Notes: generated from the letters alone by a model not told the origin. DNA of 48,538 nucleotides from Candidatus Rokuibacteriota bacterium (GCA_016866775.1 VGLJ01000036.1:1-48538), one strand, 5' to 3'; counted from the stretch's first letter, positions 8,657 through 17,722 are shown. Numbers and translations are program-made.

Positions 8657-9078
8657 CCGCGTACGTCGATGCCTCCGTACTTCTCCGCGTCGCTCTGGAT
8701 CAGCCCGGTGCGCTTGCGGAGTGGCCTCGCATCCGGCGGGGCGTAGCGTGCAGTCTCGTCAGGACCGAAAGCCTGCGGACCCTCGACCGCTTTCGATTAC
8801 AGCAGGCGCTCTCCGATGCGGAAGTTGCCACGCGGCGCGCGCTCATTCTTGGATTCGTCAACGCGCTCGAGATCGTGAACCTCGATTCCGTGGTCCTCGA
8901 CCGCGCCGCGCAACCGATGCCCACCGCGCTCGGAACTCTCGATGCGATCCATCTCGCGGCCGCGCTCCTTTGGCGCGAGTCGACAGGGGAGGATCTCGTG
9001 ATGGCGACCCACGACGGCGCGCTCGCGCTCGGAGCCCGGGCGCATGGCTTCCTCGTGGTCGGCGTGTCGCCGTCGTGA
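8653..9078 (+). CDS. vapC: VapC-type PIN-domain toxin ribonuclease
   Basis: A 141-residue PIN-domain protein. The acidic residues that bind the catalytic metal are visible: Asp6 in AYVDAS, Glu39 in RTES, Asp97 in GTLDAIHLA, and Asp121 in ATHDGALA. VapC toxins cleave RNA, often tRNA or rRNA, and are held inactive by the cognate VapB encoded just upstream. The GTG start overlaps the vapB stop by four bases. Length is normal and all key residues are present, so an active toxin is expected. The RNA target cannot be told from sequence. Confidence 0.88.
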   Translation: MTAYVDASVLLRVALDQPGALAEWPRIRRGVACSLVRTESLRTLDRFRLQQALSDAEVATRRALILGFVNALEIVNLDSVVLDRAAQPMPTALGTLDAIHLAAALLWRESTGEDLVMATHDGALALGARAHGFLVVGVSPS

Positions 9079-9135
9079 GCTGCCGCGTTCACCTCGCTCC
9101 CGAAGGGCGCAGCGTTGCACCCAGGAGGAACCGTT

Positions 9136-9666
9136 GTGTCAACGACTGAAACTGTCTTGCGTTCCGCTCGTCGTGTTCGTATCGGCAGCGCATGCGCAGG
9201 TGGATCCTTCGAGAACGACACAATCTACGCGGACGAGTTCCAGGGAATTGCGGATGCGGAGATCGATGCCGAGGCAATCCAACTCACACAGCGCTGTGGC
9301 GGACTGAGCCTTAAACAAGCACGCCGGCACGGCGCGTCTTCACGAAAGCGGCTCGACAGGGTCCATTCGCTGAGTGAGTTGCTTGGTCTTGCGGAGTCGC
9401 GCCTTCGCGTGCTCGGCGCAACTGCCCTAGAGCCTGTCGTTCGAGAGTTGATCGAGGAGTTCGACGCCCTCGATCCTCACGGGCAGACATTTCGGTATTC
9501 GCTCGACTCCGAGGGGGCGTTGACCATCGCGGAGCAACTCCGCTTTGACGTCGTAAAGATCAGGGCCGCGGTCCGCGATGCGATGCGGGAGCTTCGGCGT
9601 GCTCAGAACTGGGCCTGCATCACAGCTCAGGAGTGTCGGGAGTACCTCCACGACACAGCACCGTAG
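9136..9666 (+). CDS. Hypothetical protein in low-GC islet
   Basis: I do not recognise this 176-residue protein. GTG at 9136 is preferred because AGGAGGA lies at 9124-9130, seven or so bases upstream; an earlier TTG at 9115 has no such site. The predicted product is soluble and mostly helical, with a charged middle and the segment FDALDPHGQTFRYSLDSEG near two thirds of its length. That phrase resembles the FRYP-like stretch of some helical proteins of unknown function, but it is too short for a family call. Codon use is visibly less GC-rich than in the flanking operons. Its 3' end overlaps the convergent gene by 40 bases. Location next to vapBC suggests accessory DNA. Confidence 0.6.
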   Translation: MSTTETVLRSARRVRIGSACAGGSFENDTIYADEFQGIADAEIDAEAIQLTQRCGGLSLKQARRHGASSRKRLDRVHSLSELLGLAESRLRVLGATALEPVVRELIEEFDALDPHGQTFRYSLDSEGALTIAEQLRFDVVKIRAAVRDAMRELRRAQNWACITAQECREYLHDTAP

Positions 9667-10313
9667 CGACTATTGCCTCGGTTCGCGCAGAACCGCCGGA
9701 ATCGTACGGCCGCACGAGGCGAAGGACTGTTGGCCCGAAGCCGCTCAATGCGACGCGCAAGCCTCAGCGCCAATTCAGCGTCCAGAGGCGCTCGGTGGCT
9801 GATGGCGGTTTCTGCTCGATCCAAAAATTGATCGATCCTCACGGCCCATTTCGGCAGTGGACGCCACTCGCCTCCAACCATCGCGAATCCAGGCCCGAGG
9901 ATCGCGCGCTGTGCCAGACGACTGTGTAGATTCATCAACGCTACACCTACCTGGTCAACGACCAATGAGGAGCTTTCAGGCTGAGCGCCATTGGATGCCC
10001 CGACCCAGGCTCGGTTGGACTCCAGCAATCCGTCTCTCTCGGCGAGAATGACAGATCCGATCACATCCTCCTTGCTCGCAAGCCGCGCCGCGAGTTCTCG
10101 TAGAACGGGCGCCGGCAATGACCGCCAACCACCGCGCGTGGCGAGTATCTGAAAGAGCCGCTCGCCCTCGGAAGCGCCCTTTCGCTCGAAGGTGCGGTAA
10201 ACGCCGGGCAGGATGCGCGTGGTTGTCTCGGGGCTACTCAGCTTGCGCAGATAGAGTAGGACCGTGAGGCCGAGCAAGAGAATACCCGCGCTGGTGATGA
10301 GCAGGATCTCCAT
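9627..10313 (-). CDS. Hypothetical membrane-anchored protein in low-GC islet
   Basis: A 228-residue protein with one N-terminal membrane helix (ILLITSAGILLLGLTVLLYL at about 3-22) and a long cytoplasmic or periplasmic helical part rich in Arg, Ala and Leu. No family is recognised. The ATG at 10313 follows a clear GGAGG about eight bases upstream. The gene runs convergently against the hypothetical gene at 9136-9666 and overlaps its last 40 bases, so one of the two C-termini may differ from the one given. Base composition is lower in GC than in the neighbouring importer genes, fitting a small acquired segment together with vapBC. No motif suggests an activity. Confidence 0.6.
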   Translation of the reverse strand: MEILLITSAGILLLGLTVLLYLRKLSSPETTTRILPGVYRTFERKGASEGERLFQILATRGGWRSLPAPVLRELAARLASKEDVIGSVILAERDGLLESNRAWVGASNGAQPESSSLVVDQVGVALMNLHSRLAQRAILGPGFAMVGGEWRPLPKWAVRIDQFLDRAETAISHRAPLDAELALRLARRIERLRANSPSPRAAVRFRRFCANRGNSRYGAVSWRYSRHS

Positions 10314-10443
10314 CCCCGACCTCCGAGCGCGTCATTCTTGTGCCTCGCGCCTTCGGCAATTCCCGACAGCTCCGCCAGAGTTCGATGAGAATCTGCCGGT
10401 TCACTCTCGCCCGGCGACGGTGATCAATTTGTTCTTGAGACGG

Positions 10444-11418
10444 CTAGTACAGGTGGCAGGCCACCATGTGGCCGGGCGCCATGTCCTGGTCCTTCGGCTC
10501 CTCCTGCGCGCAGCGCGGCATCGCGAAGGGGCAGCGCGGGTGGAAGCGGCAGCCGGACGGCGGGTTGATCGGGGAGGGGACCTCACCCTGGAGCACGATC
10601 TCCTCGCGCACGATGTCCGGGTGCGCCGGCAGGGCGGCGGAGAAGAGCGCCTTCGTGTAGGGATGCAGCGGGTTCTTGAAGAGCTCCTTCGTCTTCGCGC
10701 GCTCGACGATCTTGCCGAGGTACATCACCGCCACCTCGTGCGCCATGTAGCGTGTGGTCGCGAGGTGGTGGGCGATGAGCACGTAGCTCACCCGGAGGTC
10801 CTGCTGCAGGTCGACGAGCAGGTTCATGATCTGCGCGCGGATCGAGACGTCGAGCGCGGAGACCGGCTCGTCGAGGATGATGAGCTTCGGGTCAGAGACG
10901 AGCGCGCTCGCCACCGCGATGCGCTGGCGCTGTCCGCCGCTGAACTCGTGCGGATAGAGGGCGGCCTGCTGCGGCCGGAGCCCGACGCGCTCGAGCGTCT
11001 CCGCCACGCGCGCCTTGATTTCCTGGGACGAGAGCTTGCCGTTGATGATGATCGGCTCGGCCACGATGTCGCGCACGCGCATGCGCGGGCTCAGCGACGA
11101 CCACGGGTCCTGGAAGACCGCCTGGACGATCGTCCGGTATTCCTTGAGCTCGGTGCCCTTCAGCGTGTGGATGTTCAGCCCGTCGACGAGCACCTGGCCT
11201 TCGGTGGGCTCCTCGAGCCGGAGGATGAGCTTGGCGGTCGTCGTCTTGCCGCAGCCCGATTCACCGACGATCGCGAGCGTCTCGCCCTGTGGGACGGAGA
11301 ACGAGATGCCGTCGACGGCCTTCACCCAGCCGAGGACCTTCGTCCAGATCACGCCTTGCGTGACCGCGAAGTGCTTCTTGAGCGCCTGGACCTGCAGGAC
11401 CGGCGCGGCCGGGCTCAT
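10444..11418 (-). CDS. Peptide-type ABC importer ATPase (DppF/OppF family)
   Basis: A 324-residue ATPase, last gene of the minus-strand operon dppB-dppC-SBP-dppD-dppF. Motifs: Walker A GESGCGKTT near residue 51, Q-loop AVFQDPWSSLSPR, signature FSGGQRQR, Walker B LIILDEPVSALD, H-loop LIAHHLATTRYMA. The C-terminal extension with CRFHPRCPFAMPRC is typical for oligopeptide importers. The signature has FSGG instead of LSGG, a tolerated variant, and the H-loop His is followed by His rather than Asp. The start ATG overlaps the upstream dppD stop (ATGA at 11415-11418). Confidence 0.92.
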   Translation of the reverse strand: MSPAAPVLQVQALKKHFAVTQGVIWTKVLGWVKAVDGISFSVPQGETLAIVGESGCGKTTTAKLILRLEEPTEGQVLVDGLNIHTLKGTELKEYRTIVQAVFQDPWSSLSPRMRVRDIVAEPIIINGKLSSQEIKARVAETLERVGLRPQQAALYPHEFSGGQRQRIAVASALVSDPKLIILDEPVSALDVSIRAQIMNLLVDLQQDLRVSYVLIAHHLATTRYMAHEVAVMYLGKIVERAKTKELFKNPLHPYTKALFSAALPAHPDIVREEIVLQGEVPSPINPPSGCRFHPRCPFAMPRCAQEEPKDQDMAPGHMVACHLY

Positions 11419-12401
11419 GTGCCCTTCGCGATCCAGCAGGAGGCGGTGTGGCCCTCGCCGATCGTGACCGCCGGCGGATACTGCTGGCGGCAGCGGTCCT
11501 CGGCGAACTGGCAGCGCGCGGCGAACCGGCAGCCGATCGGAAGGTCCCAGAGCCCGGGCGGCTGGCCGGCGATCGAGTAGAGCCGCTCGACGTCCTCGTC
11601 CATGCTCGGCACCGAGCTGAGGAGCGCCTGCGTGTACGGATGCGCGGGCCGGTTGAAGATGTCGCGCACCGGCCCGCTCTCCACCACGCGCCCGGCGTAC
11701 ATCACCATGACCCGGTCGCACATCTTCGCGACGATGCCGAAGTCGTGGGTGATGAAGATCAGCGACAGGTTGGTCGCTTCCTGGATCTCGCGCAGCAGGC
11801 GCAGGTACTGCGCCTGGATCGTCACGTCGAGCGAGGTGGTCGGCTCGTCCGCGATGATGACCTTCGGCTCGCAGGAGATGGCGATGGCGCCGACCACGCG
11901 CTGCTTCATGCCGCCGCTCATCTGGTGCGGATAATCGTCGACCCGGCGCTCGGGCGCGGCCACGCGCACCTGCTTCAGGCCGTCGATCGCGCGCCGCACG
12001 AGCGAGCGGCGGCGCTCGTCGTGATGGATCTGGATCGCCTCGATGAGCTGGTTGCCGATCGTGAACACGGGGTTGAGCGACGTCTGCGGGTCCTGCAGGA
12101 TCATCGAGATGCGCCGCCCGCGGATGCTGCGCATCTCCCGTTCCGACTTCGGAACGAGGTCCTCGCCCTGGAGCTTGATCGAGCCCTTGATGATGCGGGC
12201 GACGGGTCGGGGGAGCAGCTTCAACAACGACAGCGCGGTCATCGTCTTGCCGCACCCCGACTCGCCCACGATCCCGAGCGCTTCACCCTCGCGGAGCGAG
12301 AAGCTCATCCCGTCGACGGCCTTCACCGTCCCCCACCGCGTGAAGCAGTAGGTGTGAAGGTCGTCGACTTCGAGGATGGGCTCGCCGATCTTCCTCGGCA
12401 C
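11415..12401 (-). CDS. Peptide-type ABC importer ATPase (DppD/OppD family)
   Basis: A 328-residue partner ATPase. It shows Walker A GESGCGKTM near residue 41, Q-loop MILQDPQTSLNPV, signature MSGGMKQR, Walker B VIIADEPTTSLDV and H-loop FITHDFGIVA, with the cysteine-rich C-terminal stretch CRFAARCQFAEDRC. It begins with GTG at 12401, sharing one base with the TAG stop of the solute-binding protein gene upstream. It pairs with the DppF-type ATPase encoded after it. All catalytic motifs are intact, in contrast to the truncated dppD at 2244-3152. Confidence 0.92.
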   Translation of the reverse strand: MPRKIGEPILEVDDLHTYCFTRWGTVKAVDGMSFSLREGEALGIVGESGCGKTMTALSLLKLLPRPVARIIKGSIKLQGEDLVPKSEREMRSIRGRRISMILQDPQTSLNPVFTIGNQLIEAIQIHHDERRRSLVRRAIDGLKQVRVAAPERRVDDYPHQMSGGMKQRVVGAIAISCEPKVIIADEPTTSLDVTIQAQYLRLLREIQEATNLSLIFITHDFGIVAKMCDRVMVMYAGRVVESGPVRDIFNRPAHPYTQALLSSVPSMDEDVERLYSIAGQPPGLWDLPIGCRFAARCQFAEDRCRQQYPPAVTIGEGHTASCWIAKGT

Positions 12402-13999
12402 TACTTGCTGCCGGCGGCCTTGATCAGGTGGAAGTTGGTCGACCGCCCGGCGCCGAGGCCGGAGTAGGTCCAGTCACCGACCACCTTCGGGTTCGCCATG
12501 ACCTCGTTGGAGAACCAGAACAGCGGGATGTCGGCGAACTCCTCGAAGAGGTGATCGCCGATCGCCTTGGCGATCTGGTGGCGCTCCTTGGGGTCGACGG
12601 CCTTGGTCAGCGCCTCGTACTGCTTGTCGAGGTACTCGTTCTCGTAGTGATGGTTCGGGCTCTTGCTGTAGTAGCTCGTGCGGATCCACTCCTCGGACGG
12701 CCGCCACGAGATGATGTTCGGCCAGATGCAGCACTGGATGACCTTCTTGCGGAACATCTCGCGCACCTTCGCCCAGTCGAGCACCTCGATCTCGGCCTCG
12801 ATCCCGATCTCCTTGTAGTAGATGCCGAGCGCCTCGGCCACCTGCGGACCTTCGGACTCGCCGGGCTCCGTGAAGGCGAGGATCTTCATCTTGAGCTGGC
12901 CGGGGCCGTAGCCCGCCTGCTTCAAGAGCTCCTTGGCCTTCGTCGGGTTGTAGCCGTACATCGAGTCGAACTTCTTCGCCCACTCGGGGTTGTAGCCCTC
13001 GGACTTCTCCGACCACCCCGTCACGTAGGTGAGCGTGCCCTTGCCGGCGAACACCGTCTGGAGCAGCTCCTTGCGGTTGATCGCCATGTTGAGCGCTTGC
13101 CGCACCGGCTTCTTCGTCCACGGCACGTCGGCCTTGAAGTCCTTGTCGTTCGGCAGGTAGTACTGCCCGCCGAGGTAAACCGTCATCCAGTCGACCGGGA
13201 AGGACGACTGGAAGATCTTCATGCCGCGCTTGAGCGCGTCCTTCTGCAGCTCGCGCGGCAGGTCCGCGATGTGCGCCTCGCCGGACAGGAGCATCGCCAG
13301 CCGGGTGGATTCTTCCTTCGTGATCCTGAACTCGAGCTCCTTGAACGCGGGCCGCTCCTTGTTCCAGTGGTTGTCGTGCCGCTCGTAGGTGATCGAGATG
13401 CCCTGCTTCCGCTCCTTGAAGCGGAACGAGCCGGTGCCGGCGGGCCGCTTGTCGAACCCTTCCTGGCCTTCCTTGTCCCACTGGGCCTTGCTCACGATGC
13501 GGAAGTCGCCCGCGCGCGAGACGGCGTACAGCATGGTCGTCGACGGCCGCTTCATGCGGAACACGACCTGGTGGTCGTTGATGACGTCGATCTTCTCCAC
13601 GCCGCGCCAGAAGGGCCCGAGCGTGACCTTCGCGTCCGGCTTCACGAGCAGCGAGTGCGAGTGCGCGACGTCCTTCGCCGTGAAGGGGCCGTAGCCGAAG
13701 TGGAACTGCACGCCCTTCCGCAGGTGGAACGTCCACTCCGTGAAGTCCTTGTTGTGCGACCACTTCTCCGCCAGCCGCGGCGTGTACTCGCCGCTCTTCG
13801 GATCCACTTCGAGCAGCGTCTCGAGGAACGGGTCGTACTGGAGGTGGTCGGGGCGCGCCACCATCCAGAACCGGTTCGTGTCCTCGAACCCGGCCGACGC
13901 GAACACGAGCTTCTGGACCGGCTGCGCCGATCCCGCGACCGGCATCATCACGAGCGTGAATGCCACGACTACCATGAGCCATAGCACCGTGCGCTTCAT
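12401..13999 (-). CDS. Family 5 (dipeptide-type) extracellular solute-binding protein
   Basis: A 532-residue SBP_bac_5 protein. ATG 13999 is chosen because AGGAGGGA lies about seven bases upstream and a clean Sec signal follows (KRTVLWLMVVVAFTLVMMPV, then AGSAQP). The mature body has the family phrases YTPRLAEKWSHNKDFTEWTF, FHFGYGPFTAKDVAHS, NMAINRKELLQTVF and DIPLFWFSNEVMANPKVVG at the end. Length is normal. It lies between permease and ATPase genes of one operon and captures the solute in the periplasm. The family includes binders of peptides, nickel, opines and other compounds, so the ligand is unknown. Confidence 0.9.
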   Translation of the reverse strand: MKRTVLWLMVVVAFTLVMMPVAGSAQPVQKLVFASAGFEDTNRFWMVARPDHLQYDPFLETLLEVDPKSGEYTPRLAEKWSHNKDFTEWTFHLRKGVQFHFGYGPFTAKDVAHSHSLLVKPDAKVTLGPFWRGVEKIDVINDHQVVFRMKRPSTTMLYAVSRAGDFRIVSKAQWDKEGQEGFDKRPAGTGSFRFKERKQGISITYERHDNHWNKERPAFKELEFRITKEESTRLAMLLSGEAHIADLPRELQKDALKRGMKIFQSSFPVDWMTVYLGGQYYLPNDKDFKADVPWTKKPVRQALNMAINRKELLQTVFAGKGTLTYVTGWSEKSEGYNPEWAKKFDSMYGYNPTKAKELLKQAGYGPGQLKMKILAFTEPGESEGPQVAEALGIYYKEIGIEAEIEVLDWAKVREMFRKKVIQCCIWPNIISWRPSEEWIRTSYYSKSPNHHYENEYLDKQYEALTKAVDPKERHQIAKAIGDHLFEEFADIPLFWFSNEVMANPKVVGDWTYSGLGAGRSTNFHLIKAAGSK

Positions 14000-14024
14000 G
14001 CGATGTCCCTCCTCGGGATAGCTG

Positions 14025-14921
14025 TCACACATTTCTGAGCTTGGGATCGAGGTGATCGCGGAGCCAGTCGCCCAGCAGGTTCAGCGCGAGCACGGTGAGC
14101 ATGATCGCGAGGCCGGGGAACATCGAGACCCACCAGGCCGTGACGATCAGCTCCCGCCCGTCGGCGACCATGAGGCCCCACGCGGGCGTGGGCCGCGGCA
14201 GCCCCGCGCCGAGGAAGCTCAGCGCCGACTCGAGCAGGATGACGTAGCCGACCTGAAGGGTCGCGAGGACGATCAGCGAGTTGACGACGTTCGGCAGGAG
14301 ATACCTGGTCATGATCCGCGTGTGCGACGCGCCCGCCACACGCGCCCGCGCGATGAAGTCCCGCTCCTTGATGCTCAGCGTCTCGCCGCGCACGAGGCGC
14401 GCGTAGCGCGCCCACAGGAGGACGACGAGGACCGTGATCACGGTCCAGAAGCTCGGACCGACCGCCGCGACGAGGACCAGGGCCAGCAGGATCGTGGGTA
14501 AGGAGAGCGAGATGTCGACGAGCCGCATCAGCAGCGCGTCGACCCGCCCGCCGAAGTATCCCGACATCAGGCCGAGGGTGGTGCCGATCAAGCCGCCGAC
14601 GACGATCGCCACGAGGGACACCGCGAGCGAGACCCTGGCGCCGTAGATCATCCGGCTCAGGATGTCGCGGCCCATCTTGTCGGTCCCCAGCGGATACGCG
14701 ATGCTGCCGCCTTCCTGCCACGCCGGCGCCTTCAACCGCTTCGAAAGCGAGCCCTTGAGCGGGTCGTACGGCGCAACCTGCGGCGCGAACACCGCCGGGA
14801 TCACGAGGAAGAAGGTCAGGATGAAGATCGGGATGAGCGGATAGCGCCGCGCCTGCTTGAGCGCGTGCGCGACCCTCGGGGGCGAGTACCAGGGAAGGCC
14901 GGGAACGGTGATGGTCCCCAT
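14025..14921 (-). CDS. Peptide-type ABC permease (DppC/OppC family)
   Basis: A 298-residue inner-membrane permease. The N-terminal helix ([18 protein letters not shown]) is followed by the family phrase [24 protein letters not shown] and five further helices. The coupling loop [20 protein letters not shown] carries the conserved alanine-glycine pattern that docks on the ATPases, and [18 protein letters not shown] is typical for DppC. It lies 19 bases after dppB and 25 bases before the SBP. It forms the translocation channel with DppB. Confidence 0.93.
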   Translation of the reverse strand: MGTITVPGLPWYSPPRVAHALKQARRYPLIPIFILTFFLVIPAVFAPQVAPYDPLKGSLSKRLKAPAWQEGGSIAYPLGTDKMGRDILSRMIYGARVSLAVSLVAIVVGGLIGTTLGLMSGYFGGRVDALLMRLVDISLSLPTILLALVLVAAVGPSFWTVITVLVVLLWARYARLVRGETLSIKERDFIARARVAGASHTRIMTRYLLPNVVNSLIVLATLQVGYVILLESALSFLGAGLPRPTPAWGLMVADGRELIVTAWWVSMFPGLAIMLTVLALNLLGDWLRDHLDPKLRNV

Positions 14922-14940
14922 GGCGACTCCTTACCCCTCG

Positions 14941-15861
14941 TCAGCGAAGCCGGATGCGGGGGTCGAGGTACGCATAGAGGATGTCCACCAGCAGATTGGT
15001 CATGATGAAGATGCCGGCGAAGACGATCACGACGGCCTGCACGACCTGGAAGTCGCGCGCTCGCACGGCGTCGATCACGAGCAGGCCGGTGCCGGGCCAG
15101 GAGAAGACGCTCTCGGTCACCACCGAGCCCGTCATGAGCACGCCCGCGATGATCGCGAAGAACGTCAGCGGCGCGATCGAGGCGTTGCGCAGGCAATGCT
15201 TCCAGACCACCTTCCACTCCGCGAGCCCCTTGATGCGCGCGAGCTTCACGAACTCGCTGTCCAGGACCTCCAGCATTGACGAGCGGACGAGCCGCATCAT
15301 CGCCGCGACCTGGAACCACCCGAGCGTGATCGCGGGGAGGATCATGTACTGGAGCCCACCCCGGCCCGAGGTGGGGAACCACCCGAGGTGCACGGCGAAG
15401 ATCCACATGAGGACGATGCCGAGCCAGAAGCCGGGCAGGGACTGGCCCATGAGCGCGATGACCTTCGCGGCCGCGTCCCAGCCCGTCCCCTTCTTCACGG
15501 CCGAGAGGACCCCGACGGGCAAGGCGATCAGCGCGCTGATGAGGAGGGCGAAGCCCGCGAGCTGCAAGGTCGCCGGCAGGCGCTCGGCGACCAGGCCCAT
15601 TGCGGTGCGGCCCGGCCACTTCCACGACATGCCGAAGTCGCCCTGGAGCGCGCGCCCGATGAAGATGCCGTACTGCACGTATAGGGGCTGGTCGAGCCCC
15701 CAGTGCTTGGCGACCCGCTCGTAATCCTCGGCCGTCGCCTCGAGCGGCAGCATCACGTCCAGCGGGTTGCCGCTAAAGCGGGCGAGGGTGAAGACGATCA
15801 GGCTCATGACCCAGAGGGCGAGGAGGCTCTGGAGCGCACGGCGGGCTATGTAACGCTGCAT
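14941..15861 (-). CDS. Peptide-type ABC permease (DppB/OppB family)
   Basis: A 306-residue permease, first gene of the dppBC-SBP-dppDF operon. Family phrases are FTLARFSGNPLDVMLP, LGLDQPLYVQYGIF-like WGLDQPLYVQYGIFIG, GDFGMSW, and the coupling loop KLARIKGLAEWKVVWKHCLR. The C-terminal YAYLDPRIRLR is diagnostic. The ATG at 15861 lies inside the predicted C-terminal extension of the TRAP permease gene (overlap of 89 bases), so the dpp operon may be transcribed as a continuation of dctPQM. Confidence 0.93.
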   Translation of the reverse strand: MQRYIARRALQSLLALWVMSLIVFTLARFSGNPLDVMLPLEATAEDYERVAKHWGLDQPLYVQYGIFIGRALQGDFGMSWKWPGRTAMGLVAERLPATLQLAGFALLISALIALPVGVLSAVKKGTGWDAAAKVIALMGQSLPGFWLGIVLMWIFAVHLGWFPTSGRGGLQYMILPAITLGWFQVAAMMRLVRSSMLEVLDSEFVKLARIKGLAEWKVVWKHCLRNASIAPLTFFAIIAGVLMTGSVVTESVFSWPGTGLLVIDAVRARDFQVVQAVVIVFAGIFIMTNLLVDILYAYLDPRIRLR

Positions 15862-17188
15862 GGTGGCGGAGACGGTACCCCCGAAGGGGCACGCGGGGCA
15901 AGGCTCGCTGCGCGAACTCGGCCTGGCTGGCTCGCTTACCCATGACGGTGTCCGGTAGCCACAGGGCTATACCCGGGAACATGAGGATGAGACTCAGGCA
16001 GATCGCCATGCCCGCCATGAACGGGAGCACGCCGATCCAGAGGTCGATCATGGTCCCCGCCTCCGGCGGGCTGACGAGCGCGGCTTCCAGCAGGATGACG
16101 ATGATGATCCCGAACCACACGAGGTCGACGCCCATCGCCTTCAGCACCGGGACGAGGATCGGCATCGTCGTCACCATCATCGAGAGCGCTTCCATGAAGG
16201 TGCCGAGGATCAGGTAGAAGATCACGAGGAGGCCGACGAACATCGTCGGCGTGAGGTTCCACTGCGACACCATCGCCGTGAGCTGCGCGGGCACGCCGAG
16301 GATCGCGAGCGCGAAGCTCAGGATGAACGCGGCGGTCACGATGAGCATGATCATCGACGACGTCCGCACCGTCGTCAGCATCACCCGCCGCACCATGTCC
16401 GGCGTGATCGAGCGGTTGAACGCGGCGAGGATGAACGCCGCGACCACGCCGAACGCCGCGGCCTCGGTCGGCGCGGCCACGCCGAGGTAGATCGTCCCGA
16501 GCACGATGAACATCAGGACGATCACGGGAAAGAGCGAGATCAGGCCGAGGAAGCGCAGCCGCCACGACGGCGGCGCCTCGCGCGGCGCGACGCCGGGCCA
16601 GATCTTCGCGGCCACCGCGATGATGAACATGAAGATCCCGGCCAGGAGGAAGCCCGGGATGAACCCCGCGAGATAGAGCCGGCCGATCGATTCCTCGGCG
16701 AGGACGCCGTAGATGATCATCGAGATGCTCGGCGGGATGAGGATGTCGAGCGTGCCCCCGGCGGCGAGGCTGCCGATCACCAGCCGCTCGTTGTAGTTTC
16801 GCGCGCGGAACGACGGCAGCGCCACCGCGCCCACGGTGGCCGCGCACGCGGCGCTCGATCCCGAGATCGCCCCGAACACGGCGCAGAACGCGATGTTCGA
16901 GTGGAGGAGCCCGCCGGGCAGCGGGGCCAGCCACTGCGACAGCACGTGATAGAGCCGCTCGGAGAGCCGGCTGTAGATGAGGACCTCGCCCATCATCACG
17001 AACAGCGGGACGGCGACGAGCACCGAGCTGCTGTTCACGTTCCACGCGATCTGTCCGAGCACGTCCCACAACGGGCGGTCCGAGAAGACGTGCATCAGCG
17101 CCATGCCGATGATCCCGAGGGCGCTCGACACGTGCAGGCCCAGCAGGAACAGGCCCAGCATGAGCGCGGACGCGATGCCGAGGATCAT
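15773..17188 (-). CDS. dctM: TRAP transporter large permease (DctM), with probable read-through C-terminal extension
   Basis: A DctM-type membrane protein with about twelve helices (MILGIASALMLGLFLLGLHV, SSVLVAVPLFVMMGEVL, AISGSSAACAATVGAVALP, ILIPPSISMIIYGVL and others). It catalyses sodium-driven uptake of the solute captured by DctP. The start ATG overlaps the end of the dctQ frame (ATGA at 17185-17188). The natural end appears to be LWLPDTVMG. There the sequence reads ATGGGTAAG, and one extra G would give ATG GGG TAA. Without it the frame runs about 55 further residues of non-family sequence and overlaps dppB. The true gene may therefore end near 15939. Confidence 0.88.
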   Translation of the reverse strand: MILGIASALMLGLFLLGLHVSSALGIIGMALMHVFSDRPLWDVLGQIAWNVNSSSVLVAVPLFVMMGEVLIYSRLSERLYHVLSQWLAPLPGGLLHSNIAFCAVFGAISGSSAACAATVGAVALPSFRARNYNERLVIGSLAAGGTLDILIPPSISMIIYGVLAEESIGRLYLAGFIPGFLLAGIFMFIIAVAAKIWPGVAPREAPPSWRLRFLGLISLFPVIVLMFIVLGTIYLGVAAPTEAAAFGVVAAFILAAFNRSITPDMVRRVMLTTVRTSSMIMLIVTAAFILSFALAILGVPAQLTAMVSQWNLTPTMFVGLLVIFYLILGTFMEALSMMVTTMPILVPVLKAMGVDLVWFGIIIVILLEAALVSPPEAGTMIDLWIGVLPFMAGMAICLSLILMFPGIALWLPDTVMGKRASQAEFAQRALPRVPLRGYRLRHHAALHSPPCAPEPPRPLGHEPDRLHPRPL

Positions 17189-17721
17189 GCGACGGGCTGC
17201 TGGTGAACCGCGGACTCGCGCGCCGGCTGCCAGCCGGTGAGCATGCCGAGCGCCATGCACACCGCCGCGAGCGCGAGCAGGCTGAAGCCGATACCCAGGA
17301 TGAGCTACGGGACGTAGAGGGGGAACAGCAAGTACGTCGAGGAGCGGAGGTCGCTCTGCCACGAGAACGCGACCAGCGCCCAGATCTTCCACGAGACGAC
17401 CGCGGCGAAGGCCGCCATCAGCATCATCGCGAGGAAATCGGCGGCGGCCCTGAGCCGCGCGGAGAGGTAGGGGAAGACGACGTCGATGCGCACGTGCGAC
17501 CCGGAGCGCAGTGCGTCGGCGAGCCCCCACGTGGCGGCGAGCGCCAGCATGTAGCCGCTGATCTCGTCCGTCACCTGGGTCGTGGGGAGCCCGAGGGTGG
17601 CCCCCCACTTGCGCGCCAGCGCGTCGTACGTGATGAAGAACGCGAGGACGATGTAGACCGCCCCCGCGAGGTAGCCGAAGGCGACGGACACCGCATCGAC
17701 TGCCCGCGGGATCGCGTGCAC
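17185..17721 (-). pseudogene. dctQ: TRAP transporter small permease (DctQ) with in-frame amber codon
   Basis: GTG 17721 starts a DctQ-type four-helix protein one base after the dctP stop. Helices 1-3 are visible (FGYLAGAVYIVLAFFITYDAL, ISGYMLALAATWGLADAL, FLAMMLMAAFAAVVSWKIW), as is the conserved GSHVRIDV. At LYVP the frame meets TAG (17305-17307). It then continues unbroken as LILGIGFSLLALAAVCMALG, the expected fourth helix, and ends in TGA overlapping the dctM start. Homologues commonly have PQLIL here, so a CAG-to-TAG change is the simplest reading. The full frame has 178 codons. Without suppression the fourth helix is lost. A base-call error is equally possible. Confidence 0.85.
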
Positions 17722-17722
17722 G

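Noticed and set aside
9136-9666. HEPN-type toxin or antitoxin next to vapBC
   Set aside because: Helical, with an FRYS-like stretch, but no HEPN RxxxxH motif could be identified; left as hypothetical.
17305-17307. Programmed recoding (pyrrolysine or suppression) of the dctQ TAG
   Set aside because: No supporting element or tRNA is visible and a CAG-to-TAG change is simpler; kept only as a check in the finding.
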